Origin: an uncultured Oscillospiraceae bacterium
GTDB lineage: Bacteria > Bacillota > Clostridia > Oscillospirales > Acutalibacteraceae
Direction of reading: 5' to 3'
Assembly: GCA_905200265.1 (NCBI GenBank)
Contig: CAJKJS010000133.1
Location: forward strand, 1-5,080
Length of the DNA: 5,080 nucleotides
The notes under the pieces were generated by a model, which saw nothing but the letters and a program-made list of their open reading frames with translations, was not told the origin of the DNA and searched no databases. Made by a program: the position numbers and the translations under genes. Below, piece by piece: positions 1 to 5,080 of this stretch. Each line of letters begins with the position of its first letter. The first letter of the stretch is position 1.

Positions 1-23
1 GCTTGAGTTTTTTAAGATTACGC

Positions 24-494
24 TTAGCGGAAGAACTGATTGTGGACAGCCTGCACAGCGGCATCGGCTTCACTTTCATCGATCAAAACCGAAATTTTGA
101 TTTCGCTGGTGGAAATCATATGAATGTTAATATTCGCCCCATACAGTGCTTCAAACATGTCGGCAGCTACACCCGGGTGGGATTCCATCCCGGCACCTAC
201 GATGCTGATTTTTGCTACATGCTCATTGTACACCACACCGGTAGCTCCCAGGGCTTCGGCGTAGGGTTCCAGCAGATCCAGCGCCAGTTGCAGGTTATCC
301 TGCCCCACCGTAAACGAAATATCTTTCGTTCCATTGCGGCCCACCGATTGCAGAATGATATCCACGTTGATATTTTTAGCCGAAAGTTTGCTGAACACGC
401 GGAAAGCCAGACCGGGCTTATCCGGCACGCCAATGATCGAGATCCGTGCAATATTGCAGTCTTTTGCCACACCGCTGATCAGCATTTTTTCCAT
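24..494 (-). CDS. lysC: Probable aspartokinase beta subunit from internal in-frame start of lysC
   Basis: Inside lysC, in the same frame, Met246 (ATG at 494-492) is preceded by AAAGGAG at 504-510 with a 9-nt gap. The resulting protein would be 156 residues and consist of both ACT domains without the kinase domain. In Bacillus subtilis LysC, Corynebacterium LysC and Thermus aspartokinase, an internal start at an equivalent place gives a beta subunit that joins the full-length alpha subunit in an alpha2-beta2 enzyme and helps bind the feedback inhibitor. The position at the kinase/ACT boundary and the quality of the ribosome binding site match that arrangement. The AAGGAG bases also encode Lys-Glu of the alpha chain, so chance is possible. 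Met249 is a second candidate start. Expression is inferred, not shown. Confidence 0.55.
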   Translation of the reverse strand: MEKMLISGVAKDCNIARISIIGVPDKPGLAFRVFSKLSAKNINVDIILQSVGRNGTKDISFTVGQDNLQLALDLLEPYAEALGATGVVYNEHVAKISIVGAGMESHPGVAADMFEALYGANINIHMISTSEIKISVLIDESEADAAVQAVHNQFFR

Positions 495-1229
495 TTTGTT
501 CGTCTCCTTTACGATTGTTCCGGGTTGTTTCGTGATACTGGAGAGTACTTCCAGTTCCAGTCCGTATTTCTTTGCCAATTCCACCGAACGGTTATGCAGC
601 ACCTGCGCCCCCAGGGTGGCCAGTTCCAACATTTCGTCATACGAAATGACCGACAGCTTTCTGGCTTCCTTTACTTTGCGCGGGTCGGCGGTATATACCC
701 CGTCTACGTCCGTATAAATCTGGCACAAATCCGCTTTCATCACACAGGCAATGGCCACCGCACTGGTATCGCTGCCACCGCGGCCCAGCGTGGTCATATC
801 ATCGTACCGGTTGACACCCTGGAACCCGGTTACTACCACGATATTGCGCTTGTCCAGCTCTTTGCGGATGCGCTGAGGGTCGACATTCTTAATCCGGGCA
901 TTGCCATAATCCGTCGTCGTCACGAAACCGGCCTGCCAGCCCAGCAGCGAAACGACAGGGAATCCCATTTTTTCAATGGCCATAGCCAGCAGAGACGCCG
1001 ACATCTGTTCCCCAGCCGTTAGCAGCATATCCATTTCCCGCTTGCTGGGATGATCATTGATTTCGTTTGCTTTGGCAATCAAATCGTCGGTCGTATCCCC
1101 CTGAGCGGATACAACAACGACCATATCGTTGCCTTCTTTGTATTTATCCGTGACGATCTGTGCCACATTTCTGAGGCGTTCGGCATTGGCAACCGACGTG
1201 CCCCCGAATTTCTGCACAATGAGACTCAT
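24..1229 (-). CDS. lysC: Aspartate kinase (aspartokinase), two C-terminal ACT domains
   Basis: Catalyses ATP-dependent phosphorylation of L-aspartate to 4-phospho-aspartate, the committed cytoplasmic step toward lysine, diaminopimelate, threonine and methionine. The 401-residue protein has the usual length for the Bacillus/Clostridium single-function enzyme. The amino-acid kinase domain covers about residues 1-235: KFGGTS at 7-12, TAGEQ at 71-75, GRGGSDT at 149-155 and the TDVDGVYTADPR segment at 173-184. Two ACT domains follow, about 257-330 and 338-401, the second with the conserved MISTSEIKISV at 371-381. The start at 1229 puts KFGGTS at the normal distance from the N terminus and has a strong CCGGAGG 8 nt upstream. 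It is the last visible gene of the operon, 18 nt after thrB. After the TAA stop, two more TAA codons follow in frame. The effector (Lys, Thr or both) cannot be read from the sequence; linkage to hom and thrB favours threonine involvement, by inference. An internal start probably also yields a beta subunit. Confidence 0.97.
   Translation of the reverse strand: MSLIVQKFGGTSVANAERLRNVAQIVTDKYKEGNDMVVVVSAQGDTTDDLIAKANEINDHPSKREMDMLLTAGEQMSASLLAMAIEKMGFPVVSLLGWQAGFVTTTDYGNARIKNVDPQRIRKELDKRNIVVVTGFQGVNRYDDMTTLGRGGSDTSAVAIACVMKADLCQIYTDVDGVYTADPRKVKEARKLSVISYDEMLELATLGAQVLHNRSVELAKKYGLELEVLSSITKQPGTIVKETNKMEKMLISGVAKDCNIARISIIGVPDKPGLAFRVFSKLSAKNINVDIILQSVGRNGTKDISFTVGQDNLQLALDLLEPYAEALGATGVVYNEHVAKISIVGAGMESHPGVAADMFEALYGANINIHMISTSEIKISVLIDESEADAAVQAVHNQFFR
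504..510 (-). promoter_or_regulatory. Internal Shine-Dalgarno within lysC
   Basis: The minus-strand bases AAAGGAG lie 9 nt before the in-frame ATG at 494-492. They match the anti-Shine-Dalgarno of Bacillota 16S rRNA as well as the sites in front of the full genes here. This site decides the proposed beta-subunit start. Confidence 0.55.
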
Positions 1230-1237
1230 AGAAAAAA

Positions 1238-1244
1238 CCTCCGG
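1238..1244 (-). promoter_or_regulatory. Ribosome binding site of lysC
   Basis: Minus-strand CCGGAGG is 8 nt upstream of the lysC ATG at 1229 and sits wholly in the 18-nt gap after the thrB stop. This fixes the lysC start and implies independent initiation rather than overlap coupling. Confidence 0.85.
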
Positions 1245-1247
1245 TTC

Positions 1248-2144
1248 TTATTCAACAGTAATGCGCGCCCCGTGGGGATCCGCAGCCAAAATATCGGTCT
1301 GCCAGTTTTCGATCCCTTTCTGGGCAAGCTGCGTTTGTGCCTGCGAAAGGAAGTGGTCAGCTTCATCGGCTGGCACTAAAGCGATGATGGTAGGACCGGC
1401 CCCGCTGACATAGGTGCCCAGCGAACCCAGTTCATAGGTGATGCGGAACACCTGATCGTAATGTTCAATCAGGCCACTACGGTACGGTTGATGCAAACGG
1501 TCTTGCACCGCTACCCGCAGATTTTCAATTTTACCGGAAAACAGCGATGCTGTCATCAGTGCCGACCGGGACAGATTGTATACGGCGTCTTCGCGACTGT
1601 AGGATTCCGGCAACATTTTCCGGGCCAGTTCCGTTTTCAGTTCAAACGGCGGTACAAATACGGCAAACCGGATTTTGTCGGAAACCGGTACGCTGACGCT
1701 ATAGACCCGCTCCCCTTCCATCGCAGAAGCCACCAGTCCCCCGGAAATAGCCGGTGTGGTATTATCAGGGTGTCCTTCGATTTTCGCCGCCAAACGGATC
1801 AGATCCTGTTCCGAGAGCGGGTTCCCCAGCATACGGTTGGCCCCCAGAAGCCCGGCCACAATACAAGCCGAACTGCTCCCCAGCCCCCGCGCCATGGGAA
1901 TGTTGTTTTCCTGCCGGATTTTCAGCCCCGGTAGGTGGTGCCCGCATTCTTCAAACAGACGCTGGGCCGCCCAGTAGATTAGGTTGCTTTCATCGGTGGG
2001 TACTACCGTATGATCCAGAGACGCGATATCCACGCTATCCCATTCTTCCATCCATACCCGGTTGCACAATGTTAGCGCGATGCCCAGAGAATCGAACCCG
2101 GAACCCAGGTTGGCAGATGTTGCCGGTACATCAATACGCATCAT
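1248..2144 (-). CDS. thrB: Homoserine kinase (GHMP kinase family)
   Basis: Phosphorylates L-homoserine with ATP to O-phospho-L-homoserine, the substrate of threonine synthase, in the cytoplasm. The 298-residue length is typical of the family. GHMP features appear in order: the N-terminal PATSANLGSGFDSLG segment (7-21), the glycine-rich phosphate-binding loop PMARGLGSSSA (83-93), EGHPDN (123-128) and the C-terminal SGAGPT motif (247-252). No motif is missing, so it should be active. Two adjacent ATG codons (2144 and 2141) can start it; the difference is one Met and the choice is uncertain. The best Shine-Dalgarno-like bases (AGGA at 2161-2164) lie 16 nt upstream of the first ATG, which is further than usual, and better suit an out-of-frame ATG at 2154. 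It follows hom by 70 nt containing a hairpin and precedes lysC by 18 nt. Regulation is presumably with the operon and by threonine inhibition as in the family; the latter is not visible in the sequence. Confidence 0.96.
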   Translation of the reverse strand: MMRIDVPATSANLGSGFDSLGIALTLCNRVWMEEWDSVDIASLDHTVVPTDESNLIYWAAQRLFEECGHHLPGLKIRQENNIPMARGLGSSSACIVAGLLGANRMLGNPLSEQDLIRLAAKIEGHPDNTTPAISGGLVASAMEGERVYSVSVPVSDKIRFAVFVPPFELKTELARKMLPESYSREDAVYNLSRSALMTASLFSGKIENLRVAVQDRLHQPYRSGLIEHYDQVFRITYELGSLGTYVSGAGPTIIALVPADEADHFLSQAQTQLAQKGIENWQTDILAADPHGARITVE

Positions 2145-2184
2145 ATAACATCATCTTCTTTCCTACGGTCTATTCTATTCGGAA

Positions 2185-2200
2185 GGGCCGCAAACGGCCC
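2185..2200 (-). other. Intercistronic stem-loop between hom and thrB
   Basis: A perfect 6-bp inverted repeat (GGGCCG / CGGCCC) encloses a 4-nt loop. On the minus-strand RNA the stem can extend by two G-U pairs to 8 bp. It lies 14 nt after the hom stop and about 40 nt before the thrB start. There is no U-run after it (the following bases are UUCCGAAUAG), so it is not a standard intrinsic terminator. It may tune mRNA stability or partly lower downstream expression; that role is inferred. Confidence 0.5.
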
Positions 2201-2214
2201 CCGTTAGCCTAACT

Positions 2215-3462
2215 TTACAGATCGGCAATGCGTACAGCCGACTGTACGTCACCGCCCATAGTTTTGAGCTGCTGCAACTTTTCTTCGATTACGCCTTCCG
2301 GCAGCAATTTTTCGGTGTAAAATGCCAATTCATCATCCGGCGCATCGAACCGCGACAGCCGCGATACCCCATCAAACAGCGCATCGGCTTTTTCCAACAG
2401 GTCGTCGGGATCAGCTGTTTTCACCCGTACATACATGAGCGTTTCATTTTTACGGTAATCTTCCACGTAATCAGGCGAACCGTCTTCCCAGTACAGGTAT
2501 TTGCGGGCTTTCACGTGCTTGACACAGTCGATAATATCGGCCACCACCGCACTGGCCGTGGGCAGTTTGCCGGCGCCTTTGCCGTAGAATACAACATCCC
2601 CGGTTTCATCGCCACGCACCAAAATACCATTGAATACATCGTCCACATTGGCCAGCTGGCTTTCCCGCGGAATCATCATCGGTGCCACGAGGATCTGCAC
2701 TTTGCCTTCCGGCGTACGTTTGACCGAACCGATCAGTTTAATAACCCCGCCCCAGGCATCCGCGTATTCCACGTCGCCCAGCGTAATGTTGGTAATCCCT
2801 TCAGTATGTACCTGTTCCGGGTACACATGGCGGCCAAACGCCAAAGAGGCCAGAATACAAATTTTGCGGCAGGCATCATGGCCTTCAATATCCGCTGCCG
2901 GATTCCGTTCGGCATACCCCAGCTGCTGCGCCAGAGCCAGGGCGTCTTCAAAACTCATGGAATCACGGATCATTTTGGTCAGAATAAAGTTCGTGGTACC
3001 ATTGAGAATACCGGCAATTTCCAGCACTTCGTTAGCCGCCAGGCACTGGCTGATAGGACGGATAATGGGAATACCGCCACCCACACTGGCTTCAAACAGG
3101 AAATTGAGGTTTTTCTTTTGGGCAATGCTCAAAAGTTCCGCGCCCTTCGCCGCTACCAGTTCCTTATTGGAGGTAACCACACTTTTCCCATTTTCCAGGC
3201 ACGCTTTTACAAAATCGAACGCCGGGTGCAGCCCGCCCATCACTTCGGCCACAATCGCCACTTCCGGGTCGTTCAGAATAACCTGAAAGTCCTTTACAAA
3301 GCGGTCATGTAACGGGCTGTCGGGAAAATCACGAATATCCAGAATGTATTTGATCTCGATTTCTTCTTTGGCCCGGCGAGCGATGCTTTCCGCATGGCTG
3401 GTCAATACTTCCGCCACACCAGAACCTACGGTACCGTGACCAAGGATTGCAATTTTCATCAT
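2215..3462 (-). CDS. hom: Homoserine dehydrogenase with C-terminal ACT domain
   Basis: Reduces L-aspartate 4-semialdehyde to L-homoserine with NAD(P)H, the branch point to threonine and methionine. With the start chosen here the protein has 415 residues, in the usual range of about 400-440 for the ACT-containing form. An N-terminal Rossmann motif GHGTVGSG (8-15) is followed by SNKEL with Lys100, EASVGGGIP (124-132), GILNGTTN (151-158) and the catalytic-type segment with Asp196 and Lys200 (DACRK). GKGAGKLPTASAVV (294-307) closes the catalytic part. About 341-415 forms an ACT domain expected to sense threonine. I prefer the ATG at 3462 because AAGGAGG lies 8 nt upstream and the dinucleotide fold then starts at once. 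The open frame extends to an ATG at 3492 that overlaps the stop of the preceding gene (ATGA) and would add 10 residues (MSACCKEEMS), but it lacks a good binding site. The ATG at 3468 is too close to the binding site. Confidence 0.97.
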   Translation of the reverse strand: MMKIAILGHGTVGSGVAEVLTSHAESIARRAKEEIEIKYILDIRDFPDSPLHDRFVKDFQVILNDPEVAIVAEVMGGLHPAFDFVKACLENGKSVVTSNKELVAAKGAELLSIAQKKNLNFLFEASVGGGIPIIRPISQCLAANEVLEIAGILNGTTNFILTKMIRDSMSFEDALALAQQLGYAERNPAADIEGHDACRKICILASLAFGRHVYPEQVHTEGITNITLGDVEYADAWGGVIKLIGSVKRTPEGKVQILVAPMMIPRESQLANVDDVFNGILVRGDETGDVVFYGKGAGKLPTASAVVADIIDCVKHVKARKYLYWEDGSPDYVEDYRKNETLMYVRVKTADPDDLLEKADALFDGVSRLSRFDAPDDELAFYTEKLLPEGVIEEKLQQLKTMGGDVQSAVRIADL

Positions 3463-3470
3463 ACTCATTT

Positions 3471-3477
3471 CCTCCTT
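3471..3477 (-). promoter_or_regulatory. Ribosome binding site of hom
   Basis: Minus-strand AAGGAGG is 8 nt before the ATG at 3462 and 2 nt before the ATG at 3468. It decides for the 3462 start (or 3459, at 11 nt), and against both 3468 and the longer frame from 3492, whose start codon lies upstream of this site. Confidence 0.8.
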
Positions 3478-3488
3478 GCAACAAGCGC

Positions 3489-3929
3489 TCATTCGTCGCG
3501 AATACTTTGAATAGAGAGAACGCCTTCCACGTTCCTTAGTTTTTCCAGCAAATCCTCCACGGGCATTTCCATGGCTTCCGTTCGTGCTGAAACTGAAATC
3601 AGGGCCCTTCCATCCACCGGGATATTCTGGTTAATGGTCAGAATATTGGCCCCCACATCGTAAAACACGGCCATCAAGGACATCAGTACCCCCGGACGGT
3701 CCAGCAGAACTGCCTGAATCGTGAGAATTTGGGATGATTGTTTTTTATTATACGGAAAAACCGCATCTTTGTATTTATAAAAGACACTGCGGCTGATCCC
3801 TACCATACGCACAGCTTCCGATGTACTGGAAGCTTCCCGGTTTGCCAGAAGTTGCTTTGCCTGTAACACTTTTCCGTATACTTCCGGCAAGGAAGAGGCA
3901 TCCACCAACAGATAGGAGGAATTCTTCAT
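3489..3929 (-). CDS. UPF0735 ACT domain-containing protein (PheB-like)
   Basis: A 146-residue cytoplasmic protein of the UPF0735 / PheB family, whose biochemical role is not settled. About residues 22-58 form a helix-turn-helix-like segment with the family hallmark ISRSVFYKYKDAVFPY (45-60). About 69-145 form an ACT domain (ILTIQAVLLDRPGVLMSLM at 68-86, ANILTINQNIPVDGRA at 94-109), a fold that commonly binds amino acids. Length and layout match the family fully. In Bacillus the relative sits next to pheA; here it is the first gene of the operon, before hom, which points to threonine or aspartate-family metabolism. A role as a threonine-sensing regulator or an accessory ACT partner is inference. 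The start at 3929 is supported by AGGTGAT 5 nt upstream. The stop codon overlaps an ATG in the hom frame (ATGA), but the real hom start is likely 26 nt further on. Confidence 0.9.
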   Translation of the reverse strand: MKNSSYLLVDASSLPEVYGKVLQAKQLLANREASSTSEAVRMVGISRSVFYKYKDAVFPYNKKQSSQILTIQAVLLDRPGVLMSLMAVFYDVGANILTINQNIPVDGRALISVSARTEAMEMPVEDLLEKLRNVEGVLSIQSIRDE

Positions 3930-3934
3930 TGTCC

Positions 3935-3941
3935 ATCACCT
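3935..3941 (-). promoter_or_regulatory. Ribosome binding site of the UPF0735 ACT gene
   Basis: Minus-strand AGGTGAT is a seven-base match to the complement of the 16S rRNA 3' end (AGGAGGUGAUCC register), 5 nt before the ATG at 3929. It uses the right-hand half of the anti-Shine-Dalgarno rather than the AGGAGG core seen in hom and lysC. Confidence 0.7.
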
Positions 3942-3968
3942 AAAAACGATTGTATTGCCGTGATATAC

Positions 3969-3997
3969 AGATTACCATGTTTCGTTCCATTTTGCAA
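3969..3997 (-). promoter_or_regulatory. Candidate sigma-A-type promoter of the ACT-hom-thrB-lysC operon
   Basis: On the minus strand, TTGCAA (3992-3997, 4 of 6 matches to TTGACA) is followed by a 17-nt spacer and TAATCT (3969-3974), with a TG one base before it as in extended -10 promoters. The -10 hexamer itself is weak (3 of 6). Transcription would begin near 3962 and leave a leader of about 33 nt, too short for a T-box or peptide attenuator. This is the only gap upstream of the operon and lies after the terminator of the preceding gene, so a promoter is expected here; the exact hexamers are tentative. Confidence 0.45.
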
Positions 3998-4053
3998 GGG
4001 CTTTTTCCGGCAGGAATTGGTCACTTTTTAAGAGAAAGCTGTGCAATTATGCT

Positions 4054-4098
4054 AAAAGAGCGCCGTCGGGCGGCTTTTTTGCCCAATGGCGCTCTTTT
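4054..4098 (-). terminator. Intrinsic terminator after the penicillin-binding protein gene, symmetric arms
   Basis: A perfect 11-bp inverted repeat (AAAAGAGCGCC / GGCGCTCTTTT) begins 20 nt after the stop at 4119. On the minus-strand RNA it continues, after one A-C mismatch, through U-A, U-G and four G-C pairs (GGGC / GCCC) to a 9-nt loop, so 17 of 18 positions pair. The distal arm ends in UUUU. The A4/T4 ends make it able to work in both directions. It separates the upstream gene from the threonine operon promoter about 60 nt further on. Confidence 0.8.
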
Positions 4099-4118
4099 CA
4101 TACGAATTTCTCAATCCG

Positions 4119-5080
4119 TCACGGCTCCGTCTCCGGTTCGCTTTCACTTCCTCCGGGATCTGGCGTACTCGACGATTCCGGATCTTGTGATTCCTCCGGT
4201 GTCGGTGACGGACTTGGCGTCACTTCCGGTGTGGGGGTAGGAGTCGGGGTCGGAGTCGGCGTAGGAGTTGGCGTCGGCGTGGGTGTCGGGGTCGGGGTGG
4301 GTGTCGGCGTAGGTGTGGGCGACGGCGTCGCTACTTGCGACACTTCGCTTTCTGTTGACGACTCATCTTTGTGATCCCCTTTACACACCGCCGGTTTATT
4401 CGACGCTGTATACCAGCCTGTCATCGTCTCTTTACAGCTGGAACTCGCCAGCATACCGGTTTCCACGCAATACGACGCAGCTGTCACGGATGCATCACAG
4501 GTAAATTCCCTGCCAATATCCTGGTGGTTTTCCAGGCACCGGGTCATAACTTCTTTCCACAGCGTAATGGGGTCTCTCGTACTACTCAGATGGCTGGCCA
4601 CTTTGTAGCCCGACCATACACCGGCCACAGCATAGGTGGTACCGCCTACAAACCAAGCGTCGTAGTCATCATCGGTCGTACCGGTTTTACCGTAAACACT
4701 CCACCCGCCAATCTGGGCCCGTGTACCGGTACCGCCGCTGGCATAAATCGGTTCACGCAGCAGTTTTTGCAAAATCGTTGCATTGGCCGAACTGATCGCC
4801 TGTTCCCCGATTTTATTGGTGTTATCCAAAATACGGTTTCCGTCATGATCCAGCACGTAATAGTAGGTGTAGGGTTCATAGTATTGACCACCGTTACCAA
4901 AAACTTGATAAGCAGCTACCATATCCCGCACGGTAACACCGTCGGTTAAACCACCAATACCCATACCGCCCAGGCTGTACTGGTCTTCGCTGTTTAAGGT
5001 AAAATGCAGCTTTTGAGTCATGAAATTATAAATACTGGTTGGCCCAATCTGATTCGCCAGCTGTACAGCCGGTGCGTTCT
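4119..5080 (-). CDS. Class A penicillin-binding protein (PBP1A-type), C-terminal transpeptidase part; 5' end outside window
   Basis: This is the C-terminal end of a bifunctional peptidoglycan glycosyltransferase/transpeptidase that would be membrane-anchored and act outside the membrane. The frame is open to the window edge, so 319 full codons are visible and the glycosyltransferase domain, the active-site SxxK and the Ser of SxN lie beyond it. The first full codon (5078-5076) is the Asn of SxN in NAPAVQLANQIG. The transpeptidase continues with LGGMGIGGLTDGVTVRDM, AAYQVFGNGG and the KTG motif at 4680-4688 (YGKTGTTDDDYDAWFVGGT). Then follow five Cys between 4383 and 4538 in a CVETGMLASSSC...VC pattern common in Bacillota PBP1A proteins, 15 Pro-Thr dipeptides (4227-4319) and an acidic Ser/Glu/Pro end. 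Met at 5021 is internal, not the start. The gene ends before a strong terminator and is a separate unit from the threonine operon. Names such as ponA, pbpF or mrcA cannot be chosen from this part. Confidence 0.93.
   Translation of the reverse strand, partial: NAPAVQLANQIGPTSIYNFMTQKLHFTLNSEDQYSLGGMGIGGLTDGVTVRDMVAAYQVFGNGGQYYEPYTYYYVLDHDGNRILDNTNKIGEQAISSANATILQKLLREPIYASGGTGTRAQIGGWSVYGKTGTTDDDYDAWFVGGTTYAVAGVWSGYKVASHLSSTRDPITLWKEVMTRCLENHQDIGREFTCDASVTAASYCVETGMLASSSCKETMTGWYTASNKPAVCKGDHKDESSTESEVSQVATPSPTPTPTPTPTPTPTPTPTPTPTPTPTPTPTPEVTPSPSPTPEESQDPESSSTPDPGGSESEPETEP
4227..4319 (-). repeat. Pro-Thr dipeptide repeat in the penicillin-binding protein tail
   Basis: Fifteen tandem Pro-Thr dipeptides plus a final Pro (31 residues) are encoded by a degenerate 6-bp unit, CCNACN on the coding strand. 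The third positions vary freely (CCT/CCC/CCG/CCA, ACT/ACC/ACG/ACA) while the first two are constant. The tail is extended by related Ser-Pro and Glu-rich sequence on both sides. It would form a stiff, disordered, possibly wall-spanning stretch outside the membrane. Confidence 0.95.

Noticed and set aside
1..23. Possible terminator after lysC (CTTGAG / TTTAAG on the plus strand).
   Set aside because: Only a weak six-pair stem with G-U pairs, and the window ends there. It cannot be judged from 23 bases.
3..1022. Long open frame on the plus strand (339 codons) opposite lysC.
   Set aside because: It is antisense to a fully recognisable aspartokinase, and its translation shows no family features. 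It is a shadow of the coding strand's codon bias.
2515..3312. Plus-strand open frames (265 and 218 codons) opposite hom.
   Set aside because: They overlap each other and the conserved core of hom, and have no recognisable motifs. They are treated as shadows.
3930..4053. Searched for a threonine T-box or leader-peptide attenuator upstream of the operon.
   Set aside because: No AGGGTGG-type T-box sequence, no run of Thr codons in a short leader frame, and the room between the likely start site and the first ATG is only about 33 nt.
3950..4240. Plus-strand open frame of 96 codons crossing the intergenic region.
   Set aside because: It runs through the terminator hairpin and into the penicillin-binding protein tail. 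The product has no recognisable features.
4227..4319. Repeat tract considered as a CRISPR array or other DNA-level repeat element.
   Set aside because: The period is 6 bp with free variation at third codon positions and no spacers. It is explained by a Pro-Thr protein repeat.
4383..4538. Five-cysteine segment after the transpeptidase domain considered as a novel domain.
   Set aside because: The Cys-x-x-(S/T)-G-x-L-A-x-x-x-C and later Cys-x-x-x-His pattern is a common C-terminal extension of Bacillota class A penicillin-binding proteins.
4371..4949. Plus-strand open frame (192 codons) opposite the penicillin-binding protein.
   Set aside because: The minus strand carries the KTG and other transpeptidase motifs through the same span, and the plus-strand product looks like no known protein.

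Overview
This window looks like a chromosomal segment of a low-to-mid GC Bacillota (Firmicutes) bacterium, most likely of the class Clostridia or a relative. The reasons are strong AGGAGG-type ribosome binding sites, a UPF0735/PheB-type ACT protein, a Gram-positive style class A penicillin-binding protein with a Pro-Thr tail, and an aspartokinase of the roughly 400-residue Bacillus/Clostridium type. I cannot name the genus from the sequence alone. All genes lie on the minus strand, so they are read from right to left, and no stretch over 300 bases lacks a gene.

Right part (4119-5080): the C-terminal end of a class A penicillin-binding protein, cut by the window edge just before the Asn of its SxN motif. 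It carries the KTG motif, a short Cys-rich extension and a low-complexity Pro-Thr tail. A long intrinsic terminator hairpin lies 20 nt beyond its stop codon (4054-4098).

Middle and left part (24-3974): an apparent four-gene operon running UPF0735 ACT-domain protein, hom, thrB, lysC. A candidate promoter sits at 3969-3997. LysC phosphorylates aspartate, Hom makes homoserine and ThrB phosphorylates homoserine, so the operon supplies the entry step and two late steps of threonine synthesis. Aspartate-semialdehyde dehydrogenase (asd) and threonine synthase (thrC) are not in the window. Three of the four products carry ACT domains (four ACT domains in all), so the operon has several possible points of amino-acid feedback. 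Spacing is tight: an overlapping ATGA stretch or 26 nt between the ACT gene and hom depending on the start chosen, 70 nt with a hairpin between hom and thrB, and 18 nt between thrB and lysC.

This is an ordinary housekeeping region and I see no undescribed defence, mobile or RNA system. The points most worth a second look are a well-placed internal Shine-Dalgarno and ATG inside lysC that would make a separate regulatory beta subunit, the UPF0735 protein leading a threonine operon, the poorly spaced thrB start with a competing 7-codon frame, and the Pro-Thr repeat tail of the penicillin-binding protein.
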